DNA of 60,701 nt from Melioribacter roseus (GTDB lineage Bacteria; Bacteroidota; Ignavibacteria; Ignavibacteriales; Melioribacteraceae): positions 1 to 60,701 of the forward strand of contig DYLN01000004.1 in NCBI GenBank assembly GCA_020722085.1, in the 5' to 3' direction. Shown here in pieces: positions 36,527 through 45,945 of this stretch (positions within the stretch are counted from its first letter, which is position 1; the number at the start of each line of letters is the position of its first letter). The notes beneath the pieces are model-generated. The model was given only the letters and a program-made list of their open reading frames with translations. It did not search any database and was not told the origin of the DNA. The position numbers and the translations under genes are program-made.

Positions 36527-37582
36527 TTAGAATAAATCCTCATACAAAATTACAACATCATCACTTGCAGGATGACCAACACAGGTTAGACAGTATCCCA
36601 GTTTTATGTCCTCTTCCGAAAGAGCGGTTTGTTCTATTAATTTTAATTTGCCTGAAAGGAGTTTTGCTTTGCATGTACCGCATTCACCTAACTGGCAGGA
36701 GTTTGGCAATTCTAAGCCTAACGACAAAGCTTTTTGTAAGATAGATTCGTTCGGCTTAATTTTTATTTTATGTTCTTCATTTTTAAATATAATTGTAACT
36801 TCCCGTTCTATTTCTTCAGTTTCATCGGTTTCGTTGAGGATAGAGATTGAAAAATTTTCGCGGTGAATTTTTTTCCTTTTTACTTTCAATTCCTCCAATG
36901 CCGCAAGAACATTTTGCATCATACCTTCGGGTCCGCATAAGTAATATTCACCTTTTTGAAGTTTGTCCAAAGAAAAATTTGATAGATATTTAATGACTTT
37001 TTCTTTTGTAATTCTACCGGTATCACCTTTCCAATTTATTGGCGGCTGGGTGAGTGTGTTGACAACAAGAAAGCGGGATGGAAAGTTTGTATGCAAATTC
37101 TCAAGTTCTTTTCTGAAAATTATATCGCTCTCTTTTCTATTGCCGTAAAACAAATAAATATGATTATCTTTTTCTTTCAACAGAGCAGTTTTAAGGATAG
37201 AGAATAATGGAGTAATACCGCTACCTGCCCCAAACAGAAAGATTGTCCTTTCTTCGCCGCTGTTTGAAGAATAAACAAAATTTCCTAAGGGTGGAAGAGA
37301 TTTTACCAGACTTCCAATTTTGACTTCGTCCCATAACTTGTGGGAAGCAAAGCCGTCTTTTACTTTTTTGATTGTGATTCTAAGCACGGGCAAATCATAA
37401 GGAGTTGATGAAATGGAATATCCTCTGCGGATTTCCTCACCGTCAATATCAAAAATTAAGGTTAAAAATTGACCGGGTAAAAATTTGATTTTGTGATCAG
37501 TTTTTTCTCTTAGAATAAGACTAATTGTGTCGGCTGTTTCTCTGATTATATTTTGTATTTCCAGAATAAGAAATTTTTCCAT
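36527..37582 (-). CDS. Flavin/2Fe-2S oxidoreductase (PaaE-like)
   Basis: 351 residues from the ATG at 37582 (TTG at 37588 is open but weaker). FAD domain with RRGYSISSTP near 53, NAD(P) domain with GAGSGITPLFSIL near 118-130, and a C-terminal plant-type ferredoxin domain with CQLGECGTCKAKLLSG near 296 and a fourth cysteine in LGYCLTC. The order FAD-NAD-2Fe-2S is that of PaaE and related reductases. No partner oxygenase is nearby, so the electron acceptor is unknown. Confidence 0.88.
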   Translation of the reverse strand: MEKFLILEIQNIIRETADTISLILREKTDHKIKFLPGQFLTLIFDIDGEEIRRGYSISSTPYDLPVLRITIKKVKDGFASHKLWDEVKIGSLVKSLPPLGNFVYSSNSGEERTIFLFGAGSGITPLFSILKTALLKEKDNHIYLFYGNRKESDIIFRKELENLHTNFPSRFLVVNTLTQPPINWKGDTGRITKEKVIKYLSNFSLDKLQKGEYYLCGPEGMMQNVLAALEELKVKRKKIHRENFSISILNETDETEEIEREVTIIFKNEEHKIKIKPNESILQKALSLGLELPNSCQLGECGTCKAKLLSGKLKLIEQTALSEEDIKLGYCLTCVGHPASDDVVILYEDLF

Positions 37583-37635
37583 TGACAAATTTTGTATCCA
37601 TATTAATTAATACTTCATATCTCATTTCAAAAAAT

Positions 37636-37678
37636 AAATAAAAAATCCGTTATGGTGAGGGCAAACCATAACGGATTT
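37636..37678 (-). terminator. Strong Rho-independent terminator
   Basis: Perfect 14-bp stem (37643-37656 with 37665-37678) and 8-nt loop. On the minus strand it runs straight into a T-rich tract (37642 downward). It would end either a small transcript starting near 37730 or the histidine kinase mRNA. Confidence 0.88.
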
Positions 37679-37754
37679 AATAGTGCGTTTGAGGAGGGTA
37701 ATTTAATGATACTACTATAAGGGCGCTATTAGGAAGAACACAACTATCATGCCA
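37640..37754 (-). ncRNA. Candidate small RNA with sigma-54-like promoter
   Basis: On the minus strand, TGGCATGATAGTTGT (37754-37740) matches the sigma-54 -24/-12 pattern except the final C is T. A start near 37729 would give a transcript of about 90 nt, ending at the strong terminator. It contains ACCCTCCTC (37699-37691), complementary to Shine-Dalgarno sequences. An inverted repeat at 37809-37852 sits at the distance usual for an enhancer site. No protein is encoded. This is inference from motifs only; the region could instead be the histidine kinase 3' UTR. Confidence 0.4.
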
Positions 37755-38009
37755 TTTTTCAGGAACGCGAATACATTTCAAAAAATGGTTTTGATTCATT
37801 GTGTTTATCGGTAATCGGTAAAAATTACATGTAATTATTACCGATTTTACCGTGTAACCTTTATACTATTGACTAAATTGTTTGTTTCGATTTTGCCCAA
37901 TAGTCATGAATTTTTGCCCGATTCCTTTATTTATTCAACCCTTTAAGGTGCTTTTGAGCAGTATTCTAATTCTTTTTCTACAGGTGAATTTTTTAAAGGG
38001 GACTAAATT
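37679..38009. other. Intergenic interval with long inverted repeat
   Basis: About 330 bp between the terminator and the histidine kinase stop. It holds the candidate small RNA promoter, a near-perfect inverted repeat of about 21-bp arms at 37809-37852 (centre ACATGT), and a 7-bp inverted pair ACTATTG/CAATAGT near 37862 and 37898. On the + strand GGAGGG is followed by an ATG at 37706 with a 4-codon frame, probably chance. Confidence 0.5.
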
Positions 38010-39218
38010 TTATGCGGTTTTCAATAATATCTTGAATGTTGTTCCTTCATTTATTGCTGTCTGCTTAACAAAAATTTTCCCTTTGTGGTAGTCTTCAATA
38101 ATTCTTTTTGATAGACTTAAGCCAAGTCCCCATCCTCGGCGTTTGGTGCTGTAACCGGGTCTAAAAATATCTTTTTTTCTTTTATGATCGATTCCTTTAC
38201 CGTTATCGTGCACTTCGATTTCTATAAACTTTTTAACTGATTTAACCTCCAATTGTATTTTACCTTCTTTATGTTCAATTGCATCGAGCGCATTTTTGAT
38301 GAGGTTTTCGATTACCCACTCAAATAATTCAACATTCATTTTCGCTTTGGCGTTTTTATCTCCCGTTAAATTTATGATTACATTTTTTCCAATCTGCGGC
38401 AGTCTTCTTTGAAAATAATTTATAACGTGCTCAATAGCATTATATGGAGAGTCTGCAGCCAATTCCGGTTTAGAACCGATTTTTGAAAAACGTTTTGTAA
38501 TTTTATTTAGCCGTGTAATATCGTTTGTAATTTCTTCGGATGCATCAAGTACCTTATCTGCATTATTATAATTCATTTTGATTATTTCATTCCAGCCCAT
38601 AAGGCTTGAAATAGGTGTTCCTAACTGATGAGCTGTTTCTTTAGACATGCCGACCCAAATGTTACTCTGCTCGCTTTTTTTTAAGTAATTAAAGCTGGTG
38701 TAGGCAACAAGAATGAAGAATATGGCGAAAAGAATCTGCAGATAAGGATAATAACGAAGCCGCTGTACAAGTTCTGAATCGCCATAGTATATTTTAGAAA
38801 GTGTTTCACCTTTATATTTCACATTAATGGGTGTATGTAATCTTTCTAGTTCTTTAACATGTTTTTGAAGAAACTCTATTTTTTGCTGTGGGGTCAACTC
38901 GGGGTCAATTTCTATATTGCTGTAGCCTGTTCCTAAAACACCAGAAGTAACCTTATCGTTTGCGTCTGTTAAAATAATAGGGAAGTCGATTTTTTGAATT
39001 ATATTTTGAAATATGAAAGTGATATCGGAATTTTGAGTGTCGGAATTAGCTATGAACTCCAGACTCTGGGCATATAGTTGAATGATTTTTTTCTCACGTT
39101 CCTGAAGTTTTTTAATTAGATTTTGAGTGTAGAGCAAAGTGCCCGCTGCTATCGCTATGGCAATTATTAGAAGAATTATTTTAATGTTCAGGGAAGCTGG
39201 TCCACCGCTCATTTTCAT
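38010..39218 (-). CDS. Sensor histidine kinase, orphan
   Basis: 402 residues. Two membrane helices (about 11-31 and 159-178) enclose a periplasmic sensor region of about 125 residues. The dimerisation helix carries the phospho-acceptor in SKETAHQLGTPISSLMGW near 190-208. The HATPase has ENLIKNALDAIEH (N box), EVHDNGKGID (G1) and GWGLGLSLSKRI (G2). No response regulator lies next to it. An ATG at 39212 is an alternative start. Confidence 0.92.
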   Translation of the reverse strand: MKMSGGPASLNIKIILLIIAIAIAAGTLLYTQNLIKKLQEREKKIIQLYAQSLEFIANSDTQNSDITFIFQNIIQKIDFPIILTDANDKVTSGVLGTGYSNIEIDPELTPQQKIEFLQKHVKELERLHTPINVKYKGETLSKIYYGDSELVQRLRYYPYLQILFAIFFILVAYTSFNYLKKSEQSNIWVGMSKETAHQLGTPISSLMGWNEIIKMNYNNADKVLDASEEITNDITRLNKITKRFSKIGSKPELAADSPYNAIEHVINYFQRRLPQIGKNVIINLTGDKNAKAKMNVELFEWVIENLIKNALDAIEHKEGKIQLEVKSVKKFIEIEVHDNGKGIDHKRKKDIFRPGYSTKRRGWGLGLSLSKRIIEDYHKGKIFVKQTAINEGTTFKILLKTA

Positions 39219-39260
39219 TTTAATTCACCGGCGAAATTTTTTTGTACGTATCCAAGCATC

Positions 39261-40590
<1,330 letters not shown>

Positions 40591-40612
40591 AAATTTTTAA
40601 GAAGAGAAGAGT

Positions 40613-40951
40613 CTATTTGAAACTTTCTACTGCTTTATCCACCGAATCGTAATGATCAAAAATAGTTATTAGTTTGGTAATCACAAGCAAGCTTTCTATT
40701 TTTTCTGTTGCATTTGCCAGCTTCATATTACCTCCCCCGTTTTTGATTGTTGTATATCCGCTGATTAACATACCTAATCCTGAACTATTCATAAACTTTG
40801 TATCCGAAAGATCAATTACAATATTTTTTTTGTTCTGTTTTAATAAATTGTGTAATAGGTCGCTGAATTCCTGAGCTTCTGGACCGCCCATTACATTGCC
40901 TTTAAGCTCGATTACAACTGCATTATACTTTTCAGTGGTTTTTACTTTCAT
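40613..40951 (-). CDS. STAS-domain anti-sigma-factor antagonist
   Basis: 112 residues forming one STAS domain. The phosphorylation loop KFMNSSGLGMLISG near 56-69 has the conserved serine. In partner switching such proteins bind and free an RsbW-type kinase when dephosphorylated. It is divergent from the ECF sigma gene and its signalling block, and is a second STAS protein for that system. Confidence 0.9.
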   Translation of the reverse strand: MKVKTTEKYNAVVIELKGNVMGGPEAQEFSDLLHNLLKQNKKNIVIDLSDTKFMNSSGLGMLISGYTTIKNGGGNMKLANATEKIESLLVITKLITIFDHYDSVDKAVESFK

Positions 40952-41049
40952 ATAATGTCTCCAAGTTTTATAGAATAAAAATTTATAGTGGAATTGTCCG
41001 AATTAAGCTGCACCGCAATATTGGATATAATCGATAATAAATAATTATA

Positions 41050-41078
41050 TTGGCATTCAACTTATTGAATATTATAGT
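41050..41078 (+). promoter_or_regulatory. Sigma-70-like promoter for the ECF/partner-switching block
   Basis: TTGGCA at 41050-41055, 17-nt spacer, TATAGT at 41073-41078. It predicts a start near 41085 and a leader of about 90 nt for the ECF gene. Confidence 0.5.
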
Positions 41079-41143
41079 AAAAATAAAGCATTATTTGTCG
41101 TCCAAGGTTTGGAAAAGTTGTATGCAGTCAGCCTTATTTTTAA

Positions 41144-41170
41144 GGAACAATTCCAACACAACTTCGTCTA
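41144..41170 (+). promoter_or_regulatory. ECF-type promoter-like element
   Basis: GGAAC (41144-41148), 16-nt spacer, CGTCTA (41165-41170) matches the general ECF sigma pattern. The predicted start would fall at or next to the ATG at 41175, giving a leaderless mRNA. This is a possible autoregulatory promoter, but the match may be chance. Confidence 0.4.
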
Positions 41171-41174
41171 ATAA

Positions 41175-41774
41175 ATGGATTTTACAAACAATAAAACAGT
41201 AAATACCCGTAGTACATCCAACATCTATGAGCAGGATGATTTTGAAATTATAAGGCGTTTTAATAATGGGGAGGAATCTGTTTTTAGAGTTCTGGTGGGT
41301 AAACATAAAGATAAAGTGAGGAACCTTGTTTATTTGACATTAGGCGATGCTGAATTTGTTGATGATATTTCTCAGGATGTATTTATCAGTGTCTATCATA
41401 AACTGAAAGATTTTCGTTTTGAGTCGAAATTTACAACATGGCTTTACAGAATTACTGTTAATAAATGCAGAGATTATTTGCGGAAGAAACAGGTTAGAAG
41501 CATTTTTCTTCCTATTGAAGATACCGACACGCGATATTCCAGCGGCTCTTTTTCTGAAGATATTGATATTCCGACTTTGGTTAGGAAGGCAATTGAAAAA
41601 TTACCAGAGAAACTAAAAGTCCCCTTGGTCCTAAGAGATATTGAAGGTTATTCATATAAGGAAATAGCCGACCAGCTCGGCTGCGAAGTTGGTACTATAA
41701 AATCGCGGATATTTAGAGCAAGGGAAAGTTTAAAATTTATTTTAGAACCGTATCAAAAAGAATTGAAGTCATAA
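41175..41774 (+). CDS. ECF-type RNA polymerase sigma factor
   Basis: 199 residues. Region 2 includes FVDDISQDVFISVYHKLKDF and WLYRITVNKCRDYLRKK; region 4 has LRDIEGYSYKEIADQLGCEVGTIKSRIFRARE. Region 3 is absent, as in group 4 sigmas. No alternative in-frame start lies near. It is first in a block with a membrane protein, three SpoIIE phosphatases, a STAS protein and an RsbW-like kinase. That arrangement is unusual, because partner switching normally controls a sigma-B-type factor. Confidence 0.94.
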   Translation: MDFTNNKTVNTRSTSNIYEQDDFEIIRRFNNGEESVFRVLVGKHKDKVRNLVYLTLGDAEFVDDISQDVFISVYHKLKDFRFESKFTTWLYRITVNKCRDYLRKKQVRSIFLPIEDTDTRYSSGSFSEDIDIPTLVRKAIEKLPEKLKVPLVLRDIEGYSYKEIADQLGCEVGTIKSRIFRARESLKFILEPYQKELKS

Positions 41775-41776
41775 AT

Positions 41777-43072
41777 ATGAATAAAGAAAACTCTACCAGA
41801 GGTAACGGTTCTTATTCATCAAAAAAAATTATTCCAATTGTTCTGCTCGTCCTTGTCACGGTGGGATTAATGCTGTTCTTCCGGCATAATAAAAAAGGCT
41901 TTGACAGCATAATTAAGACCGGCAGGAAAAATTTACTCTCGTTTTACACTGAAAATTTGAAACCGCTTTTCTTTAGATCAGAAATTACAAATGAAGATGT
42001 ATTTAATTTTGCGTTTAACCGGAAACTTCCTATTGATAAACAGAACAATAAAGTGCTGTTATTTGAGAACCGTGATTCGTTAGGTAACCAGCTTTGCGAA
42101 ATTAAACCTGTTTCAGAATCAGCAATGCCGGATAATTATGAAAGTTTCAAAAGATATTTTCAATTGAACAGTAAAGAAAGCGGACAGCTTGATTCTATTC
42201 TAAATTCATACAAAGAAAGTATCTACAGCTCCGTCTGGGTTAACGATAAAAATACAATTGCAATAAATCCGAAACTGCCTGAATTGCATGAAGCTATTTT
42301 AACCGACATGCTCTGGTATGTTTACTCAGTCGATAAAAAGAAGTTATCGAAATTGTCCCCAATGGTTTCTATCTTTGAAAAGAATAAACTGAAGAGAATT
42401 GTCAGCGATATTAAATCGGATACAAATAAGAACTTTATTTTTATTACTCCCGATACCGTACTTGATGCTCCCACAAACTTTAGCCGGAAGGAATTTAAAA
42501 AACAATATTCGGAATGGGAAAAGAACATAGCGGAACTTAAGGGTAAAATGGAGAATTGGGAGAAAAACAAAACTCAATTGACCAGTGAGTTAAAAAAGCT
42601 AAGTGTCAATATCCCCTCATTAAAAATTCCCGCAACTTTCAGCAGCCGGACTAATTCATGGTATAGCTATGATTATAATACCAACTTGAATACATATAAA
42701 ATTGTGCTGCCGGTAAAAGAGATAAAATATTTTGCAAAATCGCTTACCGATAGTCTGCGAGATATAATTGAATTATCAACCGAACTTGCGATGAAAGGCG
42801 TAGAAAAAAGTCTTTCATACGCCACAGATGGTTCCGGCGTTAAAGTACACGTGGATGGTAAAGAGGAAATAAATGCTAACCTTGGGCATGTTAACGAGAT
42901 ACTCATTGAGGTAATGAAAGAAATCTCCAAGGGGGATACGGCAAATTGGGAAAAATTTAGCGAACGAATTGATTCTATTGCAGCTAAAATAGCTAAAGTT
43001 AAAAAAGATTCTATTCTTCATAACAAAAACAAACTGAAAGGTCTGCCTAAATTAAATTCGGGAGTGAGATAA
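41777..43072 (+). CDS. Unknown single-pass membrane protein following the ECF sigma
   Basis: 431 residues with no family I recognise. About 16 polar N-terminal residues precede one membrane helix (about 18-36), then a large, mostly extracytoplasmic region with a likely coiled-coil stretch around 245-275 (rich in E, K, W, N). It begins 3 nt after the sigma stop, the place of an anti-sigma gene, but the cytosolic tail is too short for a known anti-sigma domain. It may sense or scaffold the signalling block. Confidence 0.6.
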   Translation: MNKENSTRGNGSYSSKKIIPIVLLVLVTVGLMLFFRHNKKGFDSIIKTGRKNLLSFYTENLKPLFFRSEITNEDVFNFAFNRKLPIDKQNNKVLLFENRDSLGNQLCEIKPVSESAMPDNYESFKRYFQLNSKESGQLDSILNSYKESIYSSVWVNDKNTIAINPKLPELHEAILTDMLWYVYSVDKKKLSKLSPMVSIFEKNKLKRIVSDIKSDTNKNFIFITPDTVLDAPTNFSRKEFKKQYSEWEKNIAELKGKMENWEKNKTQLTSELKKLSVNIPSLKIPATFSSRTNSWYSYDYNTNLNTYKIVLPVKEIKYFAKSLTDSLRDIIELSTELAMKGVEKSLSYATDGSGVKVHVDGKEEINANLGHVNEILIEVMKEISKGDTANWEKFSERIDSIAAKIAKVKKDSILHNKNKLKGLPKLNSGVR

Positions 43073-43081
43073 GTTAAATTT

Positions 43082-45154
43082 ATGCAGACCGGTTTTTACA
43101 AATTAACACGTGCCCGAAAACTTGAAAATACTATTTTGGTATCAATCCTATTGTTTTTATTTAATGTTCTTTTCCCATTGCACGATTCGCTCATTATTCA
43201 CATATCGCATGAGATTCTTGTTTATCTTACTCTTTTTTTACTTTTCGATTATGTTAAAGATTTTTTAAGCTCAAAAGCCAACTCGCCTTTTTCGCTGATT
43301 CTTAAGTCAGGCATACTCGCTGCTCTAATTTTCTTTATCATCACGTTAGCCGATACTTTTTTCGATACATCTCAAATCGGCGGCGGGGGAGTAAGCTTTA
43401 TCGGTTCGTTTTTCATTCTCCTTATCGCTTTTATTTTTATTGGTGCTCTTACTTTCATCTTCACTACATTTAGAGAATTATTTTACCTGCGTCAAAAAAA
43501 AGACCCGCGTACATACTTCAACACAATGCTTGTTTTTTTTACGCTGGCATATTTTTCCAATCTGCTGCTTAAGTTCGATGCAAGTTTTGATTATCCAAAA
43601 GATGCTTTTTATGTAGTTTCTATAATATTAATATCAATTAATTCGCTGCGTGTTGCATGGATTGCATTTCTTCAAAAAAAACAAAAAATATATTTGCTGA
43701 TCATATCAATTGTTCTCGCGGCTTTGTTCGGGATTAACTTTGCTTTGCTGATTAACAATAACGTAATCAAGCTTATTATTTTTTCGTTTTCTCCGGGGCT
43801 GCACACGGTTTTAAGTCTCGTAATGATTTACGGTGTAATCTATTCAGGTGTAATTTTCTTTACCACATTATTTCACCTGCCGACTGCAGAAGCTTTTGAT
43901 AGAAAAGCCGAAGAGGTTTCATCTTTATTTGATTTAACCAAATTAATTACCCAGGTATTTGATTTTAAGGAATTAGCTGACACAATAACTTCTCTTACTA
44001 CTAAAGTCTGTAATTCCGATTCTGCATGGCTGATGACGAAATTAGATGATAAATACGAGTTGAGTTCGGTAAATAATATCGGCTATCTCGAGGCTGAAAA
44101 AGTTACTAATATTCTTTTGGAGGAATATTCGTATAATATTGAGAGTGTAAGAACGATCAATAGAAGTTCAATAAGAATAATGATTGAAAACGATGTACGG
44201 GTTTTTAACTTTGGCTCTATTGCGATTGCTCCTTTAAAAGTACACGGAGAACCGAGTGGTTATTTATTTACTGCAAGAAAATACGAATATAATTTTGACG
44301 AAGATGATATAAAAGCCGTAGGTGCATTTGCGGATTATGCTGCGGTTGCAATGGAAAATGCCAAGCTTATAAAAGAATCTCTTGAAAAAGAACGCCTCGA
44401 AAAAGAACTTGATGTTGCAAGGGATATTCAATATAAAATACTTCCACATCAAACACCTGTTTTTGAGAATTTAGAAATTTCTACAGTTTTTATCCCCGCA
44501 TTTGAGGTAGGCGGCGATTACTTCGACTTTTTTAAACTAAATGACGGAAATCTTGGTTTCGTTGTTGCAGATGTATCGGGCAAAGGAATTTCGGCTGCCT
44601 TCATTATGTCGGAATTAAAAGGTATTTTTGAATCACTGGCTGCTATAATTCCGAATCCCAAAGAATTGTTAGCTAAAACGAATGAATTATTAAAAAACAG
44701 TCTTGATAAGAAAAGTTTTGTTACTGCTGTTTACGGAATAATTGATTTTAACAAGAAACTGCTTAGATTTGCCAGAGCCGGTCATACACCGGTACTTTAT
44801 TGTTCAAACGGAGTAATTCATAAACTGCAGCCGCCAGGAATCGGTTTAGGTCTTGATTACAGCGGCAGCTTTGAAGGCTCACTTACTGAAATGGAAATTA
44901 ATTTGAAGGACGATGATGTGATTGTTTTTTATTCAGACGGAATACCAGAAGCAAAAAATTCTAAATTGGAAGATTTTGGCTACGAAAGATTTGATAAAAT
45001 AGTGCTGAAAAACAAAAATGAAAAACCGGATTTTATTGCAGGAGAGATTTTGAAAGAACTTACTATTTTTACACAAAACAGATCCCAGCACGATGATATA
45101 ACATTGGTTTTATTTAAATGGAAATCTAATAACAAATTAAATGGAGTTAATTAA
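43082..45154 (+). CDS. SpoIIE-type PP2C phosphatase with membrane and GAF domains
   Basis: 690 residues. About seven N-terminal membrane helices (to about 270), a GAF domain (about 285-435), then a SpoIIE/RsbU-type phosphatase domain. Metal-site motifs are intact: GGDYFDFFKL near 473, VVADVSGKGISAAFIM near 490, VFYSDGIPEAK near 613 and HDDITLV near 675. It probably dephosphorylates a STAS protein in response to a membrane signal. The stop overlaps the STAS start by 1 nt (TAATG). Confidence 0.9.
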   Translation: MQTGFYKLTRARKLENTILVSILLFLFNVLFPLHDSLIIHISHEILVYLTLFLLFDYVKDFLSSKANSPFSLILKSGILAALIFFIITLADTFFDTSQIGGGGVSFIGSFFILLIAFIFIGALTFIFTTFRELFYLRQKKDPRTYFNTMLVFFTLAYFSNLLLKFDASFDYPKDAFYVVSIILISINSLRVAWIAFLQKKQKIYLLIISIVLAALFGINFALLINNNVIKLIIFSFSPGLHTVLSLVMIYGVIYSGVIFFTTLFHLPTAEAFDRKAEEVSSLFDLTKLITQVFDFKELADTITSLTTKVCNSDSAWLMTKLDDKYELSSVNNIGYLEAEKVTNILLEEYSYNIESVRTINRSSIRIMIENDVRVFNFGSIAIAPLKVHGEPSGYLFTARKYEYNFDEDDIKAVGAFADYAAVAMENAKLIKESLEKERLEKELDVARDIQYKILPHQTPVFENLEISTVFIPAFEVGGDYFDFFKLNDGNLGFVVADVSGKGISAAFIMSELKGIFESLAAIIPNPKELLAKTNELLKNSLDKKSFVTAVYGIIDFNKKLLRFARAGHTPVLYCSNGVIHKLQPPGIGLGLDYSGSFEGSLTEMEINLKDDDVIVFYSDGIPEAKNSKLEDFGYERFDKIVLKNKNEKPDFIAGEILKELTIFTQNRSQHDDITLVLFKWKSNNKLNGVN

Positions 45155-45513
45155 TGGCGGATTTCATCGTCAACTTACGGGGAGTTGGCAATGTGAGTGT
45201 AATAGATGTCAAAGGCTATTTAGATGCTCACACCGCACCTGAACTGGAAAATGTTTTTAACTCGCTGATTACTGATAGGAAATTTCGGGTCGTTGTAAAT
45301 TTTCATGATCTAAACTATATCAGCAGCGCCGGCTTGGGTGTATTTATGGCCTATATTGAAACTATGCGCGACAATAAAGGCGATATCAAATTTTCTAACG
45401 TGAAGGAAAATGTTTATAACATTTTCGACCTTCTAGGGTTTCCTGTTCTATATGAGTTTTATAAAGATGAAAAGGAAGCTATCCACAAGTTTAATGAACA
45501 GGGACAATCTTGA
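45154..45513 (+). CDS. STAS-domain anti-sigma-factor antagonist
   Basis: 119 residues, a single STAS domain. The loop NYISSAGLGVFMAY near 51-64 has the phosphorylatable serine. Its start overlaps the upstream phosphatase stop and its stop overlaps the downstream kinase start, so the three are tightly coupled. It is the likely substrate of the kinase and the phosphatases. Confidence 0.93.
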   Translation: MADFIVNLRGVGNVSVIDVKGYLDAHTAPELENVFNSLITDRKFRVVVNFHDLNYISSAGLGVFMAYIETMRDNKGDIKFSNVKENVYNIFDLLGFPVLYEFYKDEKEAIHKFNEQGQS

Positions 45514-45941
45514 ATCTTAAAAACACGAAATTTCCAAAGAAGCTGGTTGTCAGAAGCACAACCGATAATCTTTCGTTAATTAGAAAATTTACGGAAGATG
45601 CAGCCAGAGAAAGCGGGTTTGACGAAACAACTGTACCTAAAATTGTTCTCGCAGTCGATGAAGCATGCACCAACATAATTAAACATGCTTATAAAAACTC
45701 CCCGGAAGGCAAAATCTTTATCTCAATTAGCTTCCATTCGTCCAAATTTGTTGTTACAATAACTGATAACGGTAAACATTTTAATCCCGCCCTCGTTCCG
45801 GAACCTAACATTAAGGAGTATTACAAACAAAGAAAAGTCGGCGGTTTGGGTATTTACTTAATAAAAAAGCTTATGGACGAGGTTAATTATTCTACTTTTA
45901 ATGATCGTAACAAAGTAGTTTTGACTAAATATCTATCATAA
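45510..45941 (+). CDS. RsbW-like serine kinase (HATPase)
   Basis: 143 residues. GHKL ATPase with N-box LAVDEACTNIIKHAY near 48-62, G1 ITDNGKHFNP near 90 and G2 VGGLGIYLIKKLMD near 112. It starts at TTG 45510, overlapping the STAS stop (TTGA), which fixes the start. By analogy with RsbW or SpoIIAB it would phosphorylate the STAS partner and may bind a sigma factor. Binding of an ECF sigma rather than sigma-B would be unusual and is unproven. Confidence 0.9.
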   Translation: MNLKNTKFPKKLVVRSTTDNLSLIRKFTEDAARESGFDETTVPKIVLAVDEACTNIIKHAYKNSPEGKIFISISFHSSKFVVTITDNGKHFNPALVPEPNIKEYYKQRKVGGLGIYLIKKLMDEVNYSTFNDRNKVVLTKYLS

Positions 45942-45945
45942 TAAA

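Noticed and set aside
37691-37720. Four-codon frame after a strong GGAGGG on the + strand
   Set aside because: Too short to support; the same bases are explained as an anti-Shine-Dalgarno stretch on the other strand.
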